A DNA stretch of 64,000 bases from Nesterenkonia muleiensis (GCF_003600155.1 NZ_QWLD01000024.1:1-64000), one strand, 5' to 3'; positions 19,080-27,757 are shown, counted from the stretch's first letter. The notes: generated by a model not told the origin, from the letters alone. Made by a program: numbers and translations.

Positions 19080-19104
19080 CTGCGCCTTGGGCTAACGTAG
19101 TTCT

Positions 19105-19854
19105 ATGGCATGGGAGCGCACCGAGTCCTTCACCCACGGCGGCAGACAGATGGTCTACAGCCGGCTGGACGGCCCGGACGGACTGACCTTCGTGGTGATT
19201 CACGGGATCGGCATGGGGCGGCAGGTCTATGCCGACCTCTGCCGGGAGCTGGCGCGTTCGGGCACCGTCTACGCGGTGGACCTGCCAGGTTTCGGCGACT
19301 CACCGGAGCCCTCCGAGCCCCTGACCATGCCGGCCACCGGTGACTTCCTGGCTGATTTCATCCGGTCCCTGAACATCGAGAACCCGGTGCTGATCGGCCA
19401 TTCGATGGGTGGCCAGGTGGTCGCAGAGACTCTGGCTCGGCACCCCGAGCTCAGTGACCGCGGGGTGCTGATCGCCCCTGCGGTCAACTACGCCGAGCGC
19501 ACCGCACCCAGGCAGGCCCTGCGCATGGTGCAGGACCTCGCCGGGGAGAACCCCAAGGTCATGGTCCTGGGCACTGTCCAGTACCTCAAGGCCGGACCCC
19601 GTTGGTTCCTGCGCAAGATGCGCCAGATGCTCGAACATGAGCTGGAGGAGACCTGCCCGGAGATCCGTGCCGACGTCCTGGTCATGCGTGGGGAGAAGGA
19701 CAGGGTCTGCCCACGGCCCTGGATCCAGGAGATCGCCGAGCTCCTGCCCTCATCGCAGATGGAGGAGATCCCCGGCCGAGGCCATGAAGCGGTCATCAGA
19801 ACCCCTCAGCCCGCCGCCGATATGATCCTCGCCCACGCCGAAGCCACACGCTGA
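19105..19854 (+). CDS. Alpha/beta hydrolase
   Basis: 249 residues. VVIHGIGMGRQVY gives the oxyanion region, LIGHSMGGQVVAE the Ser nucleophile elbow, MRGEKDRVCPRPW the acid, and IPGRGHEAVIRTP the catalytic His. Substrate unknown; similar enzymes act on esters or lactones. TAACGT (19093-19098) ends 6 nt before the ATG, which fits a leaderless mRNA. It lies 25 nt after the ATL gene but appears to have its own promoter. Confidence 0.9.
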   Translation: MAWERTESFTHGGRQMVYSRLDGPDGLTFVVIHGIGMGRQVYADLCRELARSGTVYAVDLPGFGDSPEPSEPLTMPATGDFLADFIRSLNIENPVLIGHSMGGQVVAETLARHPELSDRGVLIAPAVNYAERTAPRQALRMVQDLAGENPKVMVLGTVQYLKAGPRWFLRKMRQMLEHELEETCPEIRADVLVMRGEKDRVCPRPWIQEIAELLPSSQMEEIPGRGHEAVIRTPQPAADMILAHAEATR

Positions 19855-20018
19855 GCTGAACCCCTCATACAGGCAGATGCCCCTCCCTCGGGAACAATCA
19901 CAAGCGCCGCATCGCGGAGGCGAAGCTGACGAGGCGCTACCTCTATGGGTGGCGATTTGCTCAGTTCGAACGCGGCGAATTGCACAATAGAGAGGCGGCC
20001 ACCTGCTAGCTTGTACTC

Positions 20019-21290
20019 ATGGTCTACCAGCGACGCATCGTAGACGACGTCCTCGACGAGCTCTTCCCCCACCTGGCGGCCATCGCCCTGGAGGGGGCCA
20101 AAGGCGTGGGCAAGACAGCGACAGCGAGCCAGCGCTCCAAGACAATCCTGTCTCTCAATCGGCGTGGCCAGCGCGAGACTCTGGCAGCCGATATCGACTA
20201 CATCGCGCGGGCTGCGCCGCCAGTCCTGATCGACGAATGGCAGCTTGAGCCACCTGTGTGGGACCGGGTTCGAACCGCGGTGGACGAGAACAACACTGGC
20301 GGGCAGTTCCTGTTAGCCGGTTCGGCCGGGGTCGCCCCGGGCGTGCGGATTCACTCCGGTGCAGGTCGCATCGTCAGCATCCCGCTGCGACCACTCTCCT
20401 TCAGCGAACGCGGGTTGATGGAGCCGGCGGTCTCACTACGCGAGTTGCTTGCAGGCAACCAGCCCAAGGTCAGCGGACACTGCCCGATCGGCCTGCCCAT
20501 TTACGCCGACGAGATTCTCGGCTCCGGGTTTCCTGGCATCCGCTCCCTGCCCGAACGGGCAAGGAACGCCCAGCTCGACAGCTACATCACCAGGATCGTC
20601 GAACGTGAGTTGCCGGAGAACGGCGTCGCGGTTCGCCGCCCCCGGGCACTCAACGCCTGGCTGAGCGCCTATGGAGCGGCCACCGCAACCGATGCGTCAT
20701 ACTCCAAGATCCTCGACGCAGCGACAGCTGGAGAACGTGACAAACCCGCACGCGGGACCGTCGATGCCTACCGCGAGCACCTCACGCGAATCTTCGTGCT
20801 CGACCCGATTCCGGCATGGATCCCCCTGTTCAATCCGCTCAAGCGCCTGACCCGTGCTCCCAAACACCATCTCGTCGACCCGGCCCTGGCGGCACGTTTG
20901 ATGAAGATCAGCAAGGACGGCCTGCTGAGGGGCGAGGGGGATCGAGTCGCAGCCTCGACTGGCACCTGGCTGGGCGCACTCTTCGAGTCACTGGTGACAC
21001 AGAGCGTGCGCGTCTACGCACATGCGCTCAACGCTGACGTTGGACACCTCCGTACCAAGGACACCACCCGCGAAATCGACCTCATCGTCGAGGGCAGTGA
21101 CCGTCAAGTCGTCGCGATCGAAGTCAAACTCGCTGCCACTGTTACTGACCACGACGTACGTCATCTGAACTGGCTGCAGCAACAGATCGGCAGTCGCCTC
21201 TCTGACCGGGTCATCGTCACCACCGGCGAGCATGCCTACCGCCGCCCAGACGGGGTTGCCGTCGTCCCTCTGGCCCTACTCGGACCATAG
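20019..21290 (+). CDS. ATP-binding protein with DUF4143 domain
   Basis: 423 residues. N-terminal AAA ATPase with Walker A GAKGVGKT (26-33) and Walker B PVLIDEW near residue 72, and a DUF4143 nuclease-like C-terminal half (TRAPKHHLVDPALAARLM, then EIDLIVEG and VAIEVKL, which looks like a PD-(D/E)xK core). Members are widespread, often horizontally moved, and mostly uncharacterised. The gene has TAGCTT 6 nt before the ATG. It sits beside a decayed transporter gene and a 70-bp repeat, so this locus looks accessory. Confidence 0.9.
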   Translation: MVYQRRIVDDVLDELFPHLAAIALEGAKGVGKTATASQRSKTILSLNRRGQRETLAADIDYIARAAPPVLIDEWQLEPPVWDRVRTAVDENNTGGQFLLAGSAGVAPGVRIHSGAGRIVSIPLRPLSFSERGLMEPAVSLRELLAGNQPKVSGHCPIGLPIYADEILGSGFPGIRSLPERARNAQLDSYITRIVERELPENGVAVRRPRALNAWLSAYGAATATDASYSKILDAATAGERDKPARGTVDAYREHLTRIFVLDPIPAWIPLFNPLKRLTRAPKHHLVDPALAARLMKISKDGLLRGEGDRVAASTGTWLGALFESLVTQSVRVYAHALNADVGHLRTKDTTREIDLIVEGSDRQVVAIEVKLAATVTDHDVRHLNWLQQQIGSRLSDRVIVTTGEHAYRRPDGVAVVPLALLGP

Positions 21291-21300
21291 CGGGACAGCC

Positions 21301-21850
21301 TCAGAGAGCCTTGCCAGCAGACTGAACCCAAAACACGCCCAAACACGACGCAGACCCTTGCTGAGCCGCCGTCGCACCGTAAATGAGGGCACTTCCGTCC
21401 GCAGTGACTTCGGCACCCCAGAGCCGGGCATTGGCCCGTTTGAGGTGAGGCTTCTTCACCAGGGCAGGCGGCAATGTCTGTGCAGAATTGTCGCGCAGCA
21501 CCTCGGCCGAACCCACGGTGAGAGCCGTGGCATACAGTGCGGCCAAGAGCCAACCGGCCCCAGCGGGAGACTCCGCCAGTCCGGCCTCCACGGCCTCAGG
21601 GTCGGGAATATGCGCTTGATAGATCAGCACGGCCACGGCGAACCCGCCGATCACCGCAGCCCGCAGCATATCCATCCACACGAGCAGCCTGCGCCGGTCC
21701 ACCCGATCGGCGATGACTCCGGCCGGCAGTGAGAGCACCAGCCAGGGCAGCCGGTGGCCAGCACCACCAGGGCGATCAGCAGCGGGTCCCGGGTCAGGGC
21801 AGTGGCGATCCAGGGCACGGCCGATTGGTCGCACACAGGGGCCCGGACTG
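21301..21850 (-). pseudogene. MFS transporter fragment, frameshifted and truncated at both ends
   Basis: Reading leftward, one frame encodes QSAVPWIATALTRDPLLIAL and then, after a shift near 21745-21755, a second frame encodes LPWLVLSLPAGVIADRVDRR and further helices of an MFS_3-type exporter as far as ANARLWGAEVTADG near 21400. The first ~30 residues and most of the C-terminal transporter are absent. The 5' break lies at the edge of the 70-bp palindromic repeat. An intact MFS relative is at 41626-42894. Not expected to be functional. Confidence 0.85.
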
Positions 21851-21852
21851 AA

Positions 21853-21922
21853 TCGAGTGCGGTTGTTCCTGGCCGAAGAGGCCAGAAATAGGAGGTCTAT
21901 GAGCAAGGAACAGCAGCACTCG
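21853..21922. repeat. 70-bp palindromic repeat, copy 1
   Basis: Begins TCGAGTGCGGTTGTT and ends in a diverged GCAGCACTCG, the inverse of its start. It contains an inner perfect hairpin CTGGCC-GAAGA-GGCCAG. A second copy lies at 52871-52940; both are 70 bp, share the first 15 bases and match through most of the remainder with a small offset. Located at the truncation point of the MFS pseudogene. Inside it is AGGAGG followed by an ATG, but the resulting 25-codon frame is not convincing. Confidence 0.75.
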
Positions 21923-21960
21923 TGGCGCGGTGGGCCGCGGAGGAGGGCTGCTGGATCTGT

Positions 21961-22599
21961 TCAGGAGTCCTGCTGAGCAGGAACCTCGGCGTGCTGGCGG
22001 ATCCAGGCGTGCATGGCGATCCCCGCGGCCACCCCGGCGTTGATCGACCGCGTGGAGCCGAACTGGGCGATCGACAACGTGGCGTGGGCGGCCTGCCGGA
22101 CCTCTTCGCTCAGCCCGGGACCCTCCTGGCCGAAGACCAGCACGCAGCGCTCGGGCAGCTGGTAGGTCTCCAGCGGCACCGAGTCCGGGAACAGGTCCAC
22201 ACCGAGGACGACGACGCCGGCAGACTCCGCCCAGCCCACGAACTCCTCCACAGTCGGATGGTGCCTGATGTGCTGGTATTTGTCGGTCACCATGGCGCCA
22301 CGCCGGTTCCAGCGCCTCTTGCCGATGATGTGGACCTCTTGGGCCAGAAAGGCGTTGGCGGTGCGCACCACGGTGCCGATGTTGAAATCGTGCTGCCAGT
22401 TCTCGATGGCCACATGGAACCCGTGCCGCTTGGCGTCCAAGTCCGCCACGATCGACTGATGCCTCCAATACCGGTAGCCATCCACCACGTTGCGGCGATC
22501 CCCGGTCCGCAACAGGTCAGGGTCGAAATGCTCGCCCTCAGGCCAGGGGCCCTCCCAGGGGCCCACCCCTACTTCACGCTCAGCGCTGTCCTGATCCAC
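21961..22599 (-). CDS. TrmH/SpoU family RNA methyltransferase
   Basis: 212 residues with the trefoil-knot signature: NIGTVVRTANAFLAQEVHIIG (motif 1 with the key Asn-x2-x4-Arg), CVLVFGQEGPGLSE (motif 2) and LSIAQFGSTRSINAGVAAGIA (motif 3). Such enzymes 2'-O-methylate tRNA or rRNA using S-adenosylmethionine; the exact target cannot be told. A neighbouring pdxK gene lies 24 nt upstream on the same strand, so they may be co-transcribed. Confidence 0.93.
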   Translation of the reverse strand: MDQDSAEREVGVGPWEGPWPEGEHFDPDLLRTGDRRNVVDGYRYWRHQSIVADLDAKRHGFHVAIENWQHDFNIGTVVRTANAFLAQEVHIIGKRRWNRRGAMVTDKYQHIRHHPTVEEFVGWAESAGVVVLGVDLFPDSVPLETYQLPERCVLVFGQEGPGLSEEVRQAAHATLSIAQFGSTRSINAGVAAGIAMHAWIRQHAEVPAQQDS

Positions 22600-22623
22600 C
22601 CGCTCAGCCTACTGGTGGTCTGC

Positions 22624-23445
22624 TCACCGCAGCCCGCCCTGCCAGAGGGCGTCGAAGGGGGTGTTGCCGGCCACCCGCTGGGCGATGCCGGCGCTGACGA
22701 ACTCTTTGGCGCGGCGGGCGGCCTCCAGCGGTGCCGTCCCCTTGGCCAGCTCCGCGGCCACAGCCGCAGCCAGTGAGCAGCCCGCACCGGAGACCGCATG
22801 CTCACCGACCTTCGGGGCACTGAGGATCTCGGTGCCCTCTTCGCCGACGAACACGTCCACCGCATCAGGGCCCTGCAGCCGGACCCCGCCCTTGGCCAGC
22901 ACCGCCGCCCCGGAGATCCGGTGGATCTCCTCTGCGGCAGCCTGCAGCTGGTCCACCGAGCTGACCCTCCTGCCGGAGAGCTGCTCGGTCTCGAAGTGGT
23001 TGGGGGTCACGAAGGTGGCCCTGGGCAGCAGCTCCTCTTTGAGCGCGTTGTCGGTGTCCAGGGCGTGGCCGGGCTCCTGCCCCTTGCAGATCAGCACCGG
23101 GTCCAGCACCACATGCCTCGGTGACCTGCTGGCCAGTGCCGCCGAGACTGTGGCGATTGTGGCAGGTGAGCCCATCATGCCGAGTTTGACGGTGTTGAGC
23201 TGATCGGTGCTGTAGGTGGCGAAGATGGCTTCGATCTGATCGGCGATCACCTGCTGGTCCACCGGGGTGAACCGGTGGTTCCAGCTGTCCCGCGGGTTGA
23301 AGGCCACAATGCAGGTCAGTGCGGCGATGCCGAAGGTGCCCAGCTCCTGAAAGGTCTTCAGGTCAGCCTGGGCCCCGGCCCCTCCGGTGGCCTCGGAGCC
23401 GGCGATCGTGAGGGTCATCGAGGGGTTGTTCGCAGTAGTGGCCAT
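22624..23445 (-). CDS. pdxK: Pyridoxine/pyridoxal kinase of the ThiD family
   Basis: 273 residues of the ribokinase/PfkB superfamily. TIAGSEATGGAGAQADLKTFQELGTFG is the ThiD-like substrate segment in the form seen in the Bacillus-type PdxK, and EHAVSGAGCSLAAAVAAELA gives the anion hole and catalytic base region, though with SGAGCS where GTGDT is usual. It would phosphorylate vitamin B6 vitamers, or HMP in thiamine synthesis. AAGGAA precedes the ATG. It is divergent from a PLP-dependent enzyme gene across a nested palindrome. Confidence 0.8.
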   Translation of the reverse strand: MATTANNPSMTLTIAGSEATGGAGAQADLKTFQELGTFGIAALTCIVAFNPRDSWNHRFTPVDQQVIADQIEAIFATYSTDQLNTVKLGMMGSPATIATVSAALASRSPRHVVLDPVLICKGQEPGHALDTDNALKEELLPRATFVTPNHFETEQLSGRRVSSVDQLQAAAEEIHRISGAAVLAKGGVRLQGPDAVDVFVGEEGTEILSAPKVGEHAVSGAGCSLAAAVAAELAKGTAPLEAARRAKEFVSAGIAQRVAGNTPFDALWQGGLR

Positions 23446-23768
23446 AGTGTTTCCTTACGCAGGGCCTCCTCACACAGTGGTGGCGTCAGGCTGGTCTTGT
23501 CCGTCGCCGGCGTGGCACCTCAGCGCTGATGCGGCAACAGACCATACGAGTCTACCGGCGTCAGCGCTTGCGCAGGCCGCTGGGAGCTCAGGGGCAGACA
23601 GGGTGAAGGGGCGGCGTCGTGGTGTGTCTGCTGCTGATCCGCTCACACTTTTCGTAGAGCTTTCGACTTTTCGTAGGGAAATAACCCTACGCAAAAGAGA
23701 AAACTCTACGACGATTCACTGGACGGGACGCCATGACGTGTATCGGGGCTCTTCGATAGGGTCACTGT
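23446..23768. other. Divergent control region between pdxK and the PLP-enzyme gene
   Basis: 323 bases without a gene. It contains the 60-bp nested inverted repeat at 23652-23711 and a -10 hexamer TAGGGT (23757-23762) ending 6 nt before the PLP-enzyme ATG. The half nearest pdxK shows no clear hexamers. Confidence 0.6.
23652..23711. promoter_or_regulatory. Nested 27-bp imperfect inverted repeat, possible operator
   Basis: Outer arms TCGTAGAG (23652-23659) and CTCTACGA (23704-23711), inner arms CGTAGGG (23672-23678) and CCCTACG (23685-23691), with AAATAA at the centre. The spacers are also partly complementary, being pyrimidine-rich on one side and purine-rich on the other. The result is four CGTAG half-sites in two nested dyads about 60 nt upstream of the PLP-enzyme start. 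It is much more AT-rich than its surroundings. Confidence 0.7.
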
Positions 23769-24950
23769 ATGGGTGAAGTAGAGAATCCTCTGGAAGCGTT
23801 CAACCTCGACCAGCTGCGCGAACGGCGATCGATCAAATGGCGGGCCTTCGGCAATGACGTGCTGCCGCTGTGGGTCGCGGAGATGGACACTGCGCTGGCA
23901 GAGCCGGTGGCCGGAGCGCTGAGGCAGATCATCGAACGCGGGGACACCGGCTATCCGCATACCGGCCCGTATGTGGAGGCCTTCCGGAGCTTCTCCCAGC
24001 AGCGGTGGGGGTGGGAGCCCAGCCCAGCCCAGGTGCGCCCGGTGCGTGATGTGATGACCGGTGCGGTGGAGGCGCTGAAGCTGGTCGGCGAACTGTGGGA
24101 CACCGTCATCGTCTCCTCCCCGGTGTATCCGCCGTTCTTCACCCACCCGGTCAGCGCCGGACGCCGCGTGGTGGAGGCTCCGCTGGGAGCCGACGGGCGG
24201 CTGGACTTCGAGATGCTGGAGGATTCGTTCAACCTGCGCACCGCCGGCGGGCAGGCGGCCTACCTGCTGTCGAACCCGCACAACCCCACCGGGGCAGTGC
24301 ACACCCAGCAGGAGCTGGAGCGGCTCGCACAGCTGGCCGCCGACTTCGGGATCCGGGTGGTCGCAGACGAGATCCACGCCCCGCTGGTCTACTCCGAGGC
24401 CGCCTTCACCCCCTATCTGACCGTAGACCCGCGCGGATACTCGGTGATGTCAGCCTCCAAGGCCTGGAACCTGGCCGGGCTGAAGGCCGGGCTGCTGATC
24501 GCCGGCGAAGAGGTGACCGCCGAACTGGCCGGGCTGCCGCCCGAGGTCTCACACGGGCCGAGCCACGCCGGCGTGCTGACCCAGACCGCCGCCTACGCCG
24601 AGGGCGGACCGTGGCTGGACGCTGTGCTCAGCGGTTTGGACGCCAACCGCAGGCTGCTGGGCGAGCTGCTTGCCGAACATGCTCCAGAGGTCGCCTACTC
24701 CGCACCGGAGGCCACCTACCTGGCCTGGCTGGACTTCTCCGCCTACGGATTCGACGACGAGCCCAACGGGGGAGCCGAGACTCCCCTGGTGGGACCGGCC
24801 CGGCACCTGCTGGACCAGGGCCAGGTCGCGCTGATGGGCGGACATGCCTTCGGCACCGGAGGTGAGCACCACGCACGGCTGAACTTCGCCACCAACCAGG
24901 ATGTCCTCACTGAGGCGGTGCGCCGGATGGGCGCTGCCTTGGCACGCTGA
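23769..24950 (+). CDS. MalY/PatB family PLP-dependent C-S lyase or aminotransferase
   Basis: 393 residues of fold-type I aminotransferase. The start FNLDQLRERRSIKWRAFG and LPLWVAEMDTALAEPV are typical of the MalY/PatB group (cystathionine beta-lyase activity). The PLP lysine is in MSASKAWNLAGLKAG (about residue 231), LLSNPHNPTGAVH binds PLP, and ARLNFATNQ holds the carboxylate-binding Arg. Leaderless start predicted from TAGGGT 6 nt upstream. Its 3' end overlaps the convergent MFS gene by 44 nt. Confidence 0.92.
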   Translation: MGEVENPLEAFNLDQLRERRSIKWRAFGNDVLPLWVAEMDTALAEPVAGALRQIIERGDTGYPHTGPYVEAFRSFSQQRWGWEPSPAQVRPVRDVMTGAVEALKLVGELWDTVIVSSPVYPPFFTHPVSAGRRVVEAPLGADGRLDFEMLEDSFNLRTAGGQAAYLLSNPHNPTGAVHTQQELERLAQLAADFGIRVVADEIHAPLVYSEAAFTPYLTVDPRGYSVMSASKAWNLAGLKAGLLIAGEEVTAELAGLPPEVSHGPSHAGVLTQTAAYAEGGPWLDAVLSGLDANRRLLGELLAEHAPEVAYSAPEATYLAWLDFSAYGFDDEPNGGAETPLVGPARHLLDQGQVALMGGHAFGTGGEHHARLNFATNQDVLTEAVRRMGAALAR

Positions 24951-26148
24951 AGAGCAGCGCGATCACGGCCAGCGCACCGATCACCGCCAGCACCAGGTAC
25001 ATCATCTCCCAGCTGCCCAGCAGTTCGGCCAGCCACGCCCCCAGGGCAGGGCTGATCGCGATGCCGAACATCACCGGGGCGTTGAACACCCCGGAAAGCC
25101 GCCCATAGGCCCGCGGCCCCCAGCGGTCAGTGACCGCGGTGGCTTTCAACAGGGTGGAGATCCCCCGGCCCACCCCGGCAACCATGGAGATGGCGATCAG
25201 CCACACCGCATTGGTGGCGTCCAGGGCGAGGGCAGCGGTGCTCACCGCCAGCAGGCCGTAGATCCACAGATGCCGGGCCCGGACGCTCAGCCGCCGCTCC
25301 AGGCTCATGTAGAACAGTCTGCCGATGACCTGGCCCAGTCCGCCCAAGCCCAGGATCCAGGCTGCCAGGCCGGAGGAGACGCCGCGTTCGATCAGCATCG
25401 GCACCAGGTTGATCATGGCCGCGAACATCGCCATTCCGCCCAACGTCAGCCCCACGGTCATCAGCACATAGGCCGGCGAGCGCATCACCTGCCGGGCGTA
25501 GGCGGCCTCGCTCTGGCCCTCGGCGGCGTCGGGCTCTAAAGCCCCGCCGTGCCCAGGTCCGCGTGGCTCCACCGGCCAGGGTCTGCGCAGCACCACTCCG
25601 TGGACAGGAATCGCCACCACACCCAGCACAGCTGCCAGCACCAGGTAAACCCCGCGCCAGTCGAAGGTCTCCGTCAGAGCCTCGGTGACCGGGGCGAACA
25701 CCGTGGAGGCCAGCCCGCCGATCAGGGTGATCATCATCAGCGCGAACACCCTGCGTGCCCCATACCACCTGGTCACCGCGGCGAATGCCGGCGGATACAG
25801 ATTGCCGGCCATCGCCACCCCGGCGGTCAGCCACCCGGCCAGGAACACCCAATAGTTGGCGGCACTGGCGATCATCACCAGCCCGGCCACCCCGAGCACC
25901 GACCCTGCGGTCATCACCAGGCGCGGTCCGCGGCGGTCCAAGACCTTGCCCACCGGAATGCCCAGCAGGGCGGAGACCACCAGGCCAGCCGAATAGGCCA
26001 CCGTGACAGAAGCGGTGGTCCAGCCGGTGTCCGCTGCGATCCGGGCCGAAAGCACCGGGAACGCGTAGTAGAGAATGCCCCAGGCGATGATCTGGGTGGT
26101 GCACAGCCCGGCGAGAATCACCGGAAGCGCAGGACGCTCCTTCGCCAA
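24907..26148 (-). CDS. MFS transporter (monocarboxylate/OFA-like)
   Basis: 413 residues, about 12 membrane helices, with the cytoplasmic loop motif GIPVGKVLDRRGPRLVM between helices 2 and 3. The LCTTQIIAWGILYYAF start and paired halves resemble the oxalate/formate or monocarboxylate-type MFS families; substrate unknown. The start is taken as TTG at 26146-26148: one base after the pyrE stop and with CTGGAG just upstream. Upstream residues in the same frame would be pyrE antiframe. Co-transcribed with pyrE, so an orotate or related carboxylate substrate is thinkable. Confidence 0.85.
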   Translation of the reverse strand: MAKERPALPVILAGLCTTQIIAWGILYYAFPVLSARIAADTGWTTASVTVAYSAGLVVSALLGIPVGKVLDRRGPRLVMTAGSVLGVAGLVMIASAANYWVFLAGWLTAGVAMAGNLYPPAFAAVTRWYGARRVFALMMITLIGGLASTVFAPVTEALTETFDWRGVYLVLAAVLGVVAIPVHGVVLRRPWPVEPRGPGHGGALEPDAAEGQSEAAYARQVMRSPAYVLMTVGLTLGGMAMFAAMINLVPMLIERGVSSGLAAWILGLGGLGQVIGRLFYMSLERRLSVRARHLWIYGLLAVSTAALALDATNAVWLIAISMVAGVGRGISTLLKATAVTDRWGPRAYGRLSGVFNAPVMFGIAISPALGAWLAELLGSWEMMYLVLAVIGALAVIALLFSVPRQRPSGAPPQ

Positions 26149-26149
26149 T

Positions 26150-26743
26150 TCACTCCAGCCCGAGGTCGTCCTTGGAGAAGACGTAGAGGTAGGGCACCCC
26201 GGCCTCGGCCTCGATCCGCTCCTTGGCCCCGGAGTCGCGGTCGACGATGACGGCCACAGCCTGGATGTCACCTCCAACCTTGCGCACAGCCTCCACCGCG
26301 CTCAGCGGAGAGTTCCCCGTGGTCGAGGTGTCCTCCACCACCACCACCTTGCGCCCCTCGATGCTCGGGCCCTCCACCTGGCGTCCCTTGCCGTGGCCCT
26401 TGGGCTGTTTGCGCACCACATAGCCGTCAACAGCCCGCTGGTGAGCCGCGGCGGTGTGCAGCACAGCAGTGGCCACCGGGTCAGCGCCCATAGTCAGTCC
26501 GCCGATGGCCTCGAACTCGATCCCGGCGGCGTCGAGCATCTGCAGCACCAGCTGACCCACCAGCGGGGAGGCCTCATGGTGCAGGGTCAGCGGACGCATA
26601 TCCACATAGAAGTTGGCCTGCTGTCCGGAGCTGAGAGTGAAGCTGCCGTGCTCCACGGCAAGGTCCAGGATGAGCTCGCGCAGCCGGGTGGCGGCGGCGT
26701 CGTGCTCTGCCAGCAGTGCCGAGGCGAAGGGTGCAGAAGTCAT
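26150..26743 (-). CDS. pyrE: Orotate phosphoribosyltransferase
   Basis: Converts orotate and PRPP to OMP in pyrimidine synthesis. The PRPP-binding motif is VVVVEDTSTTGNSPL, GSFTLSSGQQANFYVDMR is the N-terminal substrate segment, and the flexible-loop lysines are in VVRKQPKGHGKGR. 197 residues from the chosen ATG (26741-26743), which has AGGATGG upstream. It is directly followed by the MFS gene. Confidence 0.96.
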   Translation of the reverse strand: MTSAPFASALLAEHDAAATRLRELILDLAVEHGSFTLSSGQQANFYVDMRPLTLHHEASPLVGQLVLQMLDAAGIEFEAIGGLTMGADPVATAVLHTAAAHQRAVDGYVVRKQPKGHGKGRQVEGPSIEGRKVVVVEDTSTTGNSPLSAVEAVRKVGGDIQAVAVIVDRDSGAKERIEAEAGVPYLYVFSKDDLGLE

Positions 26744-26827
26744 GGCCACCATCCTACGTGCGCGGGCACCGAGCACACTCAGGCAGTTTTCACCCCGGCG
26801 TTACACATACTGGCTAGACTGAGGCAC

Positions 26828-27652
26828 ATGCGCGAGCTTCAGCAGAGCATTGTCGAAGAGATGGGCGTCAAGCCCCAGATCGATCCCGAGGAGGAGATCC
26901 GGCGGCGCAGCGATTTTCTGGCCGAGTACGCCAAGTATGCAGGCGCCGAGGGCTTCGTGCTGGGGATCTCCGGCGGGGTGGACTCCACACTTGCCGGTCA
27001 CCTGGCGCAGCGGGCGGCGGAGAAGCTGCGCGCCGAGGGTGTTGAAGCTCAGTTCCATGCGATGCGCCTGCCGCACGGGACCCAGCATGACGAAGATGAC
27101 GCTCAGCGTGCCCTGGCATTCATCAACGCCGACCACGTCCACACCTTCAACGTCGAGAAGGCGGTGACCGGGGTGGATGTGGCGTTCAGGGAGACCTTCG
27201 GGGACTCCATGGCCGACTATCACCGCGGCAACGTGAAGGCCCGGCTGCGGATGACCGCCCAGTACGCGGTGGCCGGCGAGCACAAAGCCCTCGTGGTCGG
27301 CACCGATCACGGCGCGGAGTCCATCACCGGGTTCTTCACCAAGTTCGGCGACGGCGGGGCGGACATCCTGCCGAACTTCACGTTGAACAAGCGGCAGATC
27401 CGGCAGATCCTCCAGCACCTGGGCGCAGCCGAGGAAATCTGGTCCAAGGCCCCCACCGCCGATCTTCTCGATAACACTCCCGGTCAGCTCGATGAGACCG
27501 AACTGGGCATCAGCTACGACCAGATCGACGACTATCTGGAGGGCCGGGAGATCGACGACGCCGCCGCCCAGCGGCTGGAGCACCGCTACCTCACCACCCG
27601 GCACAAACGCACCATCCCGGTGACTCTGCTGGATAAGTGGTGGAGGGACTGA
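26828..27652 (+). CDS. nadE: NH3-dependent NAD+ synthetase
   Basis: Adenylates deamido-NAD and amidates it with ammonia to give NAD. SGGVDS PP-loop at residues 48-53, VVGTDHGAESITGFFTKFGDGGADI and LLDNTPGQLDETELGISY are typical of the short ammonia-dependent form; no glutaminase domain is present. 274 residues is standard. TAGACT (26815-26820) ends 7 nt before the ATG, so the transcript is probably leaderless. Divergent from pyrE. Confidence 0.97.
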   Translation: MRELQQSIVEEMGVKPQIDPEEEIRRRSDFLAEYAKYAGAEGFVLGISGGVDSTLAGHLAQRAAEKLRAEGVEAQFHAMRLPHGTQHDEDDAQRALAFINADHVHTFNVEKAVTGVDVAFRETFGDSMADYHRGNVKARLRMTAQYAVAGEHKALVVGTDHGAESITGFFTKFGDGGADILPNFTLNKRQIRQILQHLGAAEEIWSKAPTADLLDNTPGQLDETELGISYDQIDDYLEGREIDDAAAQRLEHRYLTTRHKRTIPVTLLDKWWRD

Positions 27653-27757
27653 TCCGCTGCCGGTGACCCCTTGTGACGTCTTTTTCGTCCGAAGGACCGC
27701 AGCAGCGTCGTCGTTGTGGGCCACCGTCGGCGGGGGCACGCTGGTAGCGTGGTGAGC

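Noticed and set aside
21899-21976. 25-codon frame with AGGAGG inside repeat copy 1
   Set aside because: The apparent ribosome-binding site is part of the palindromic repeat, copy 2 does not keep the frame, and the end overlaps the methyltransferase gene on the other strand.
24907-26277. Longer MFS protein starting upstream inside pyrE
   Set aside because: The extra 43 residues are translated from the pyrE coding region in another frame and have no hydrophobic or family character.
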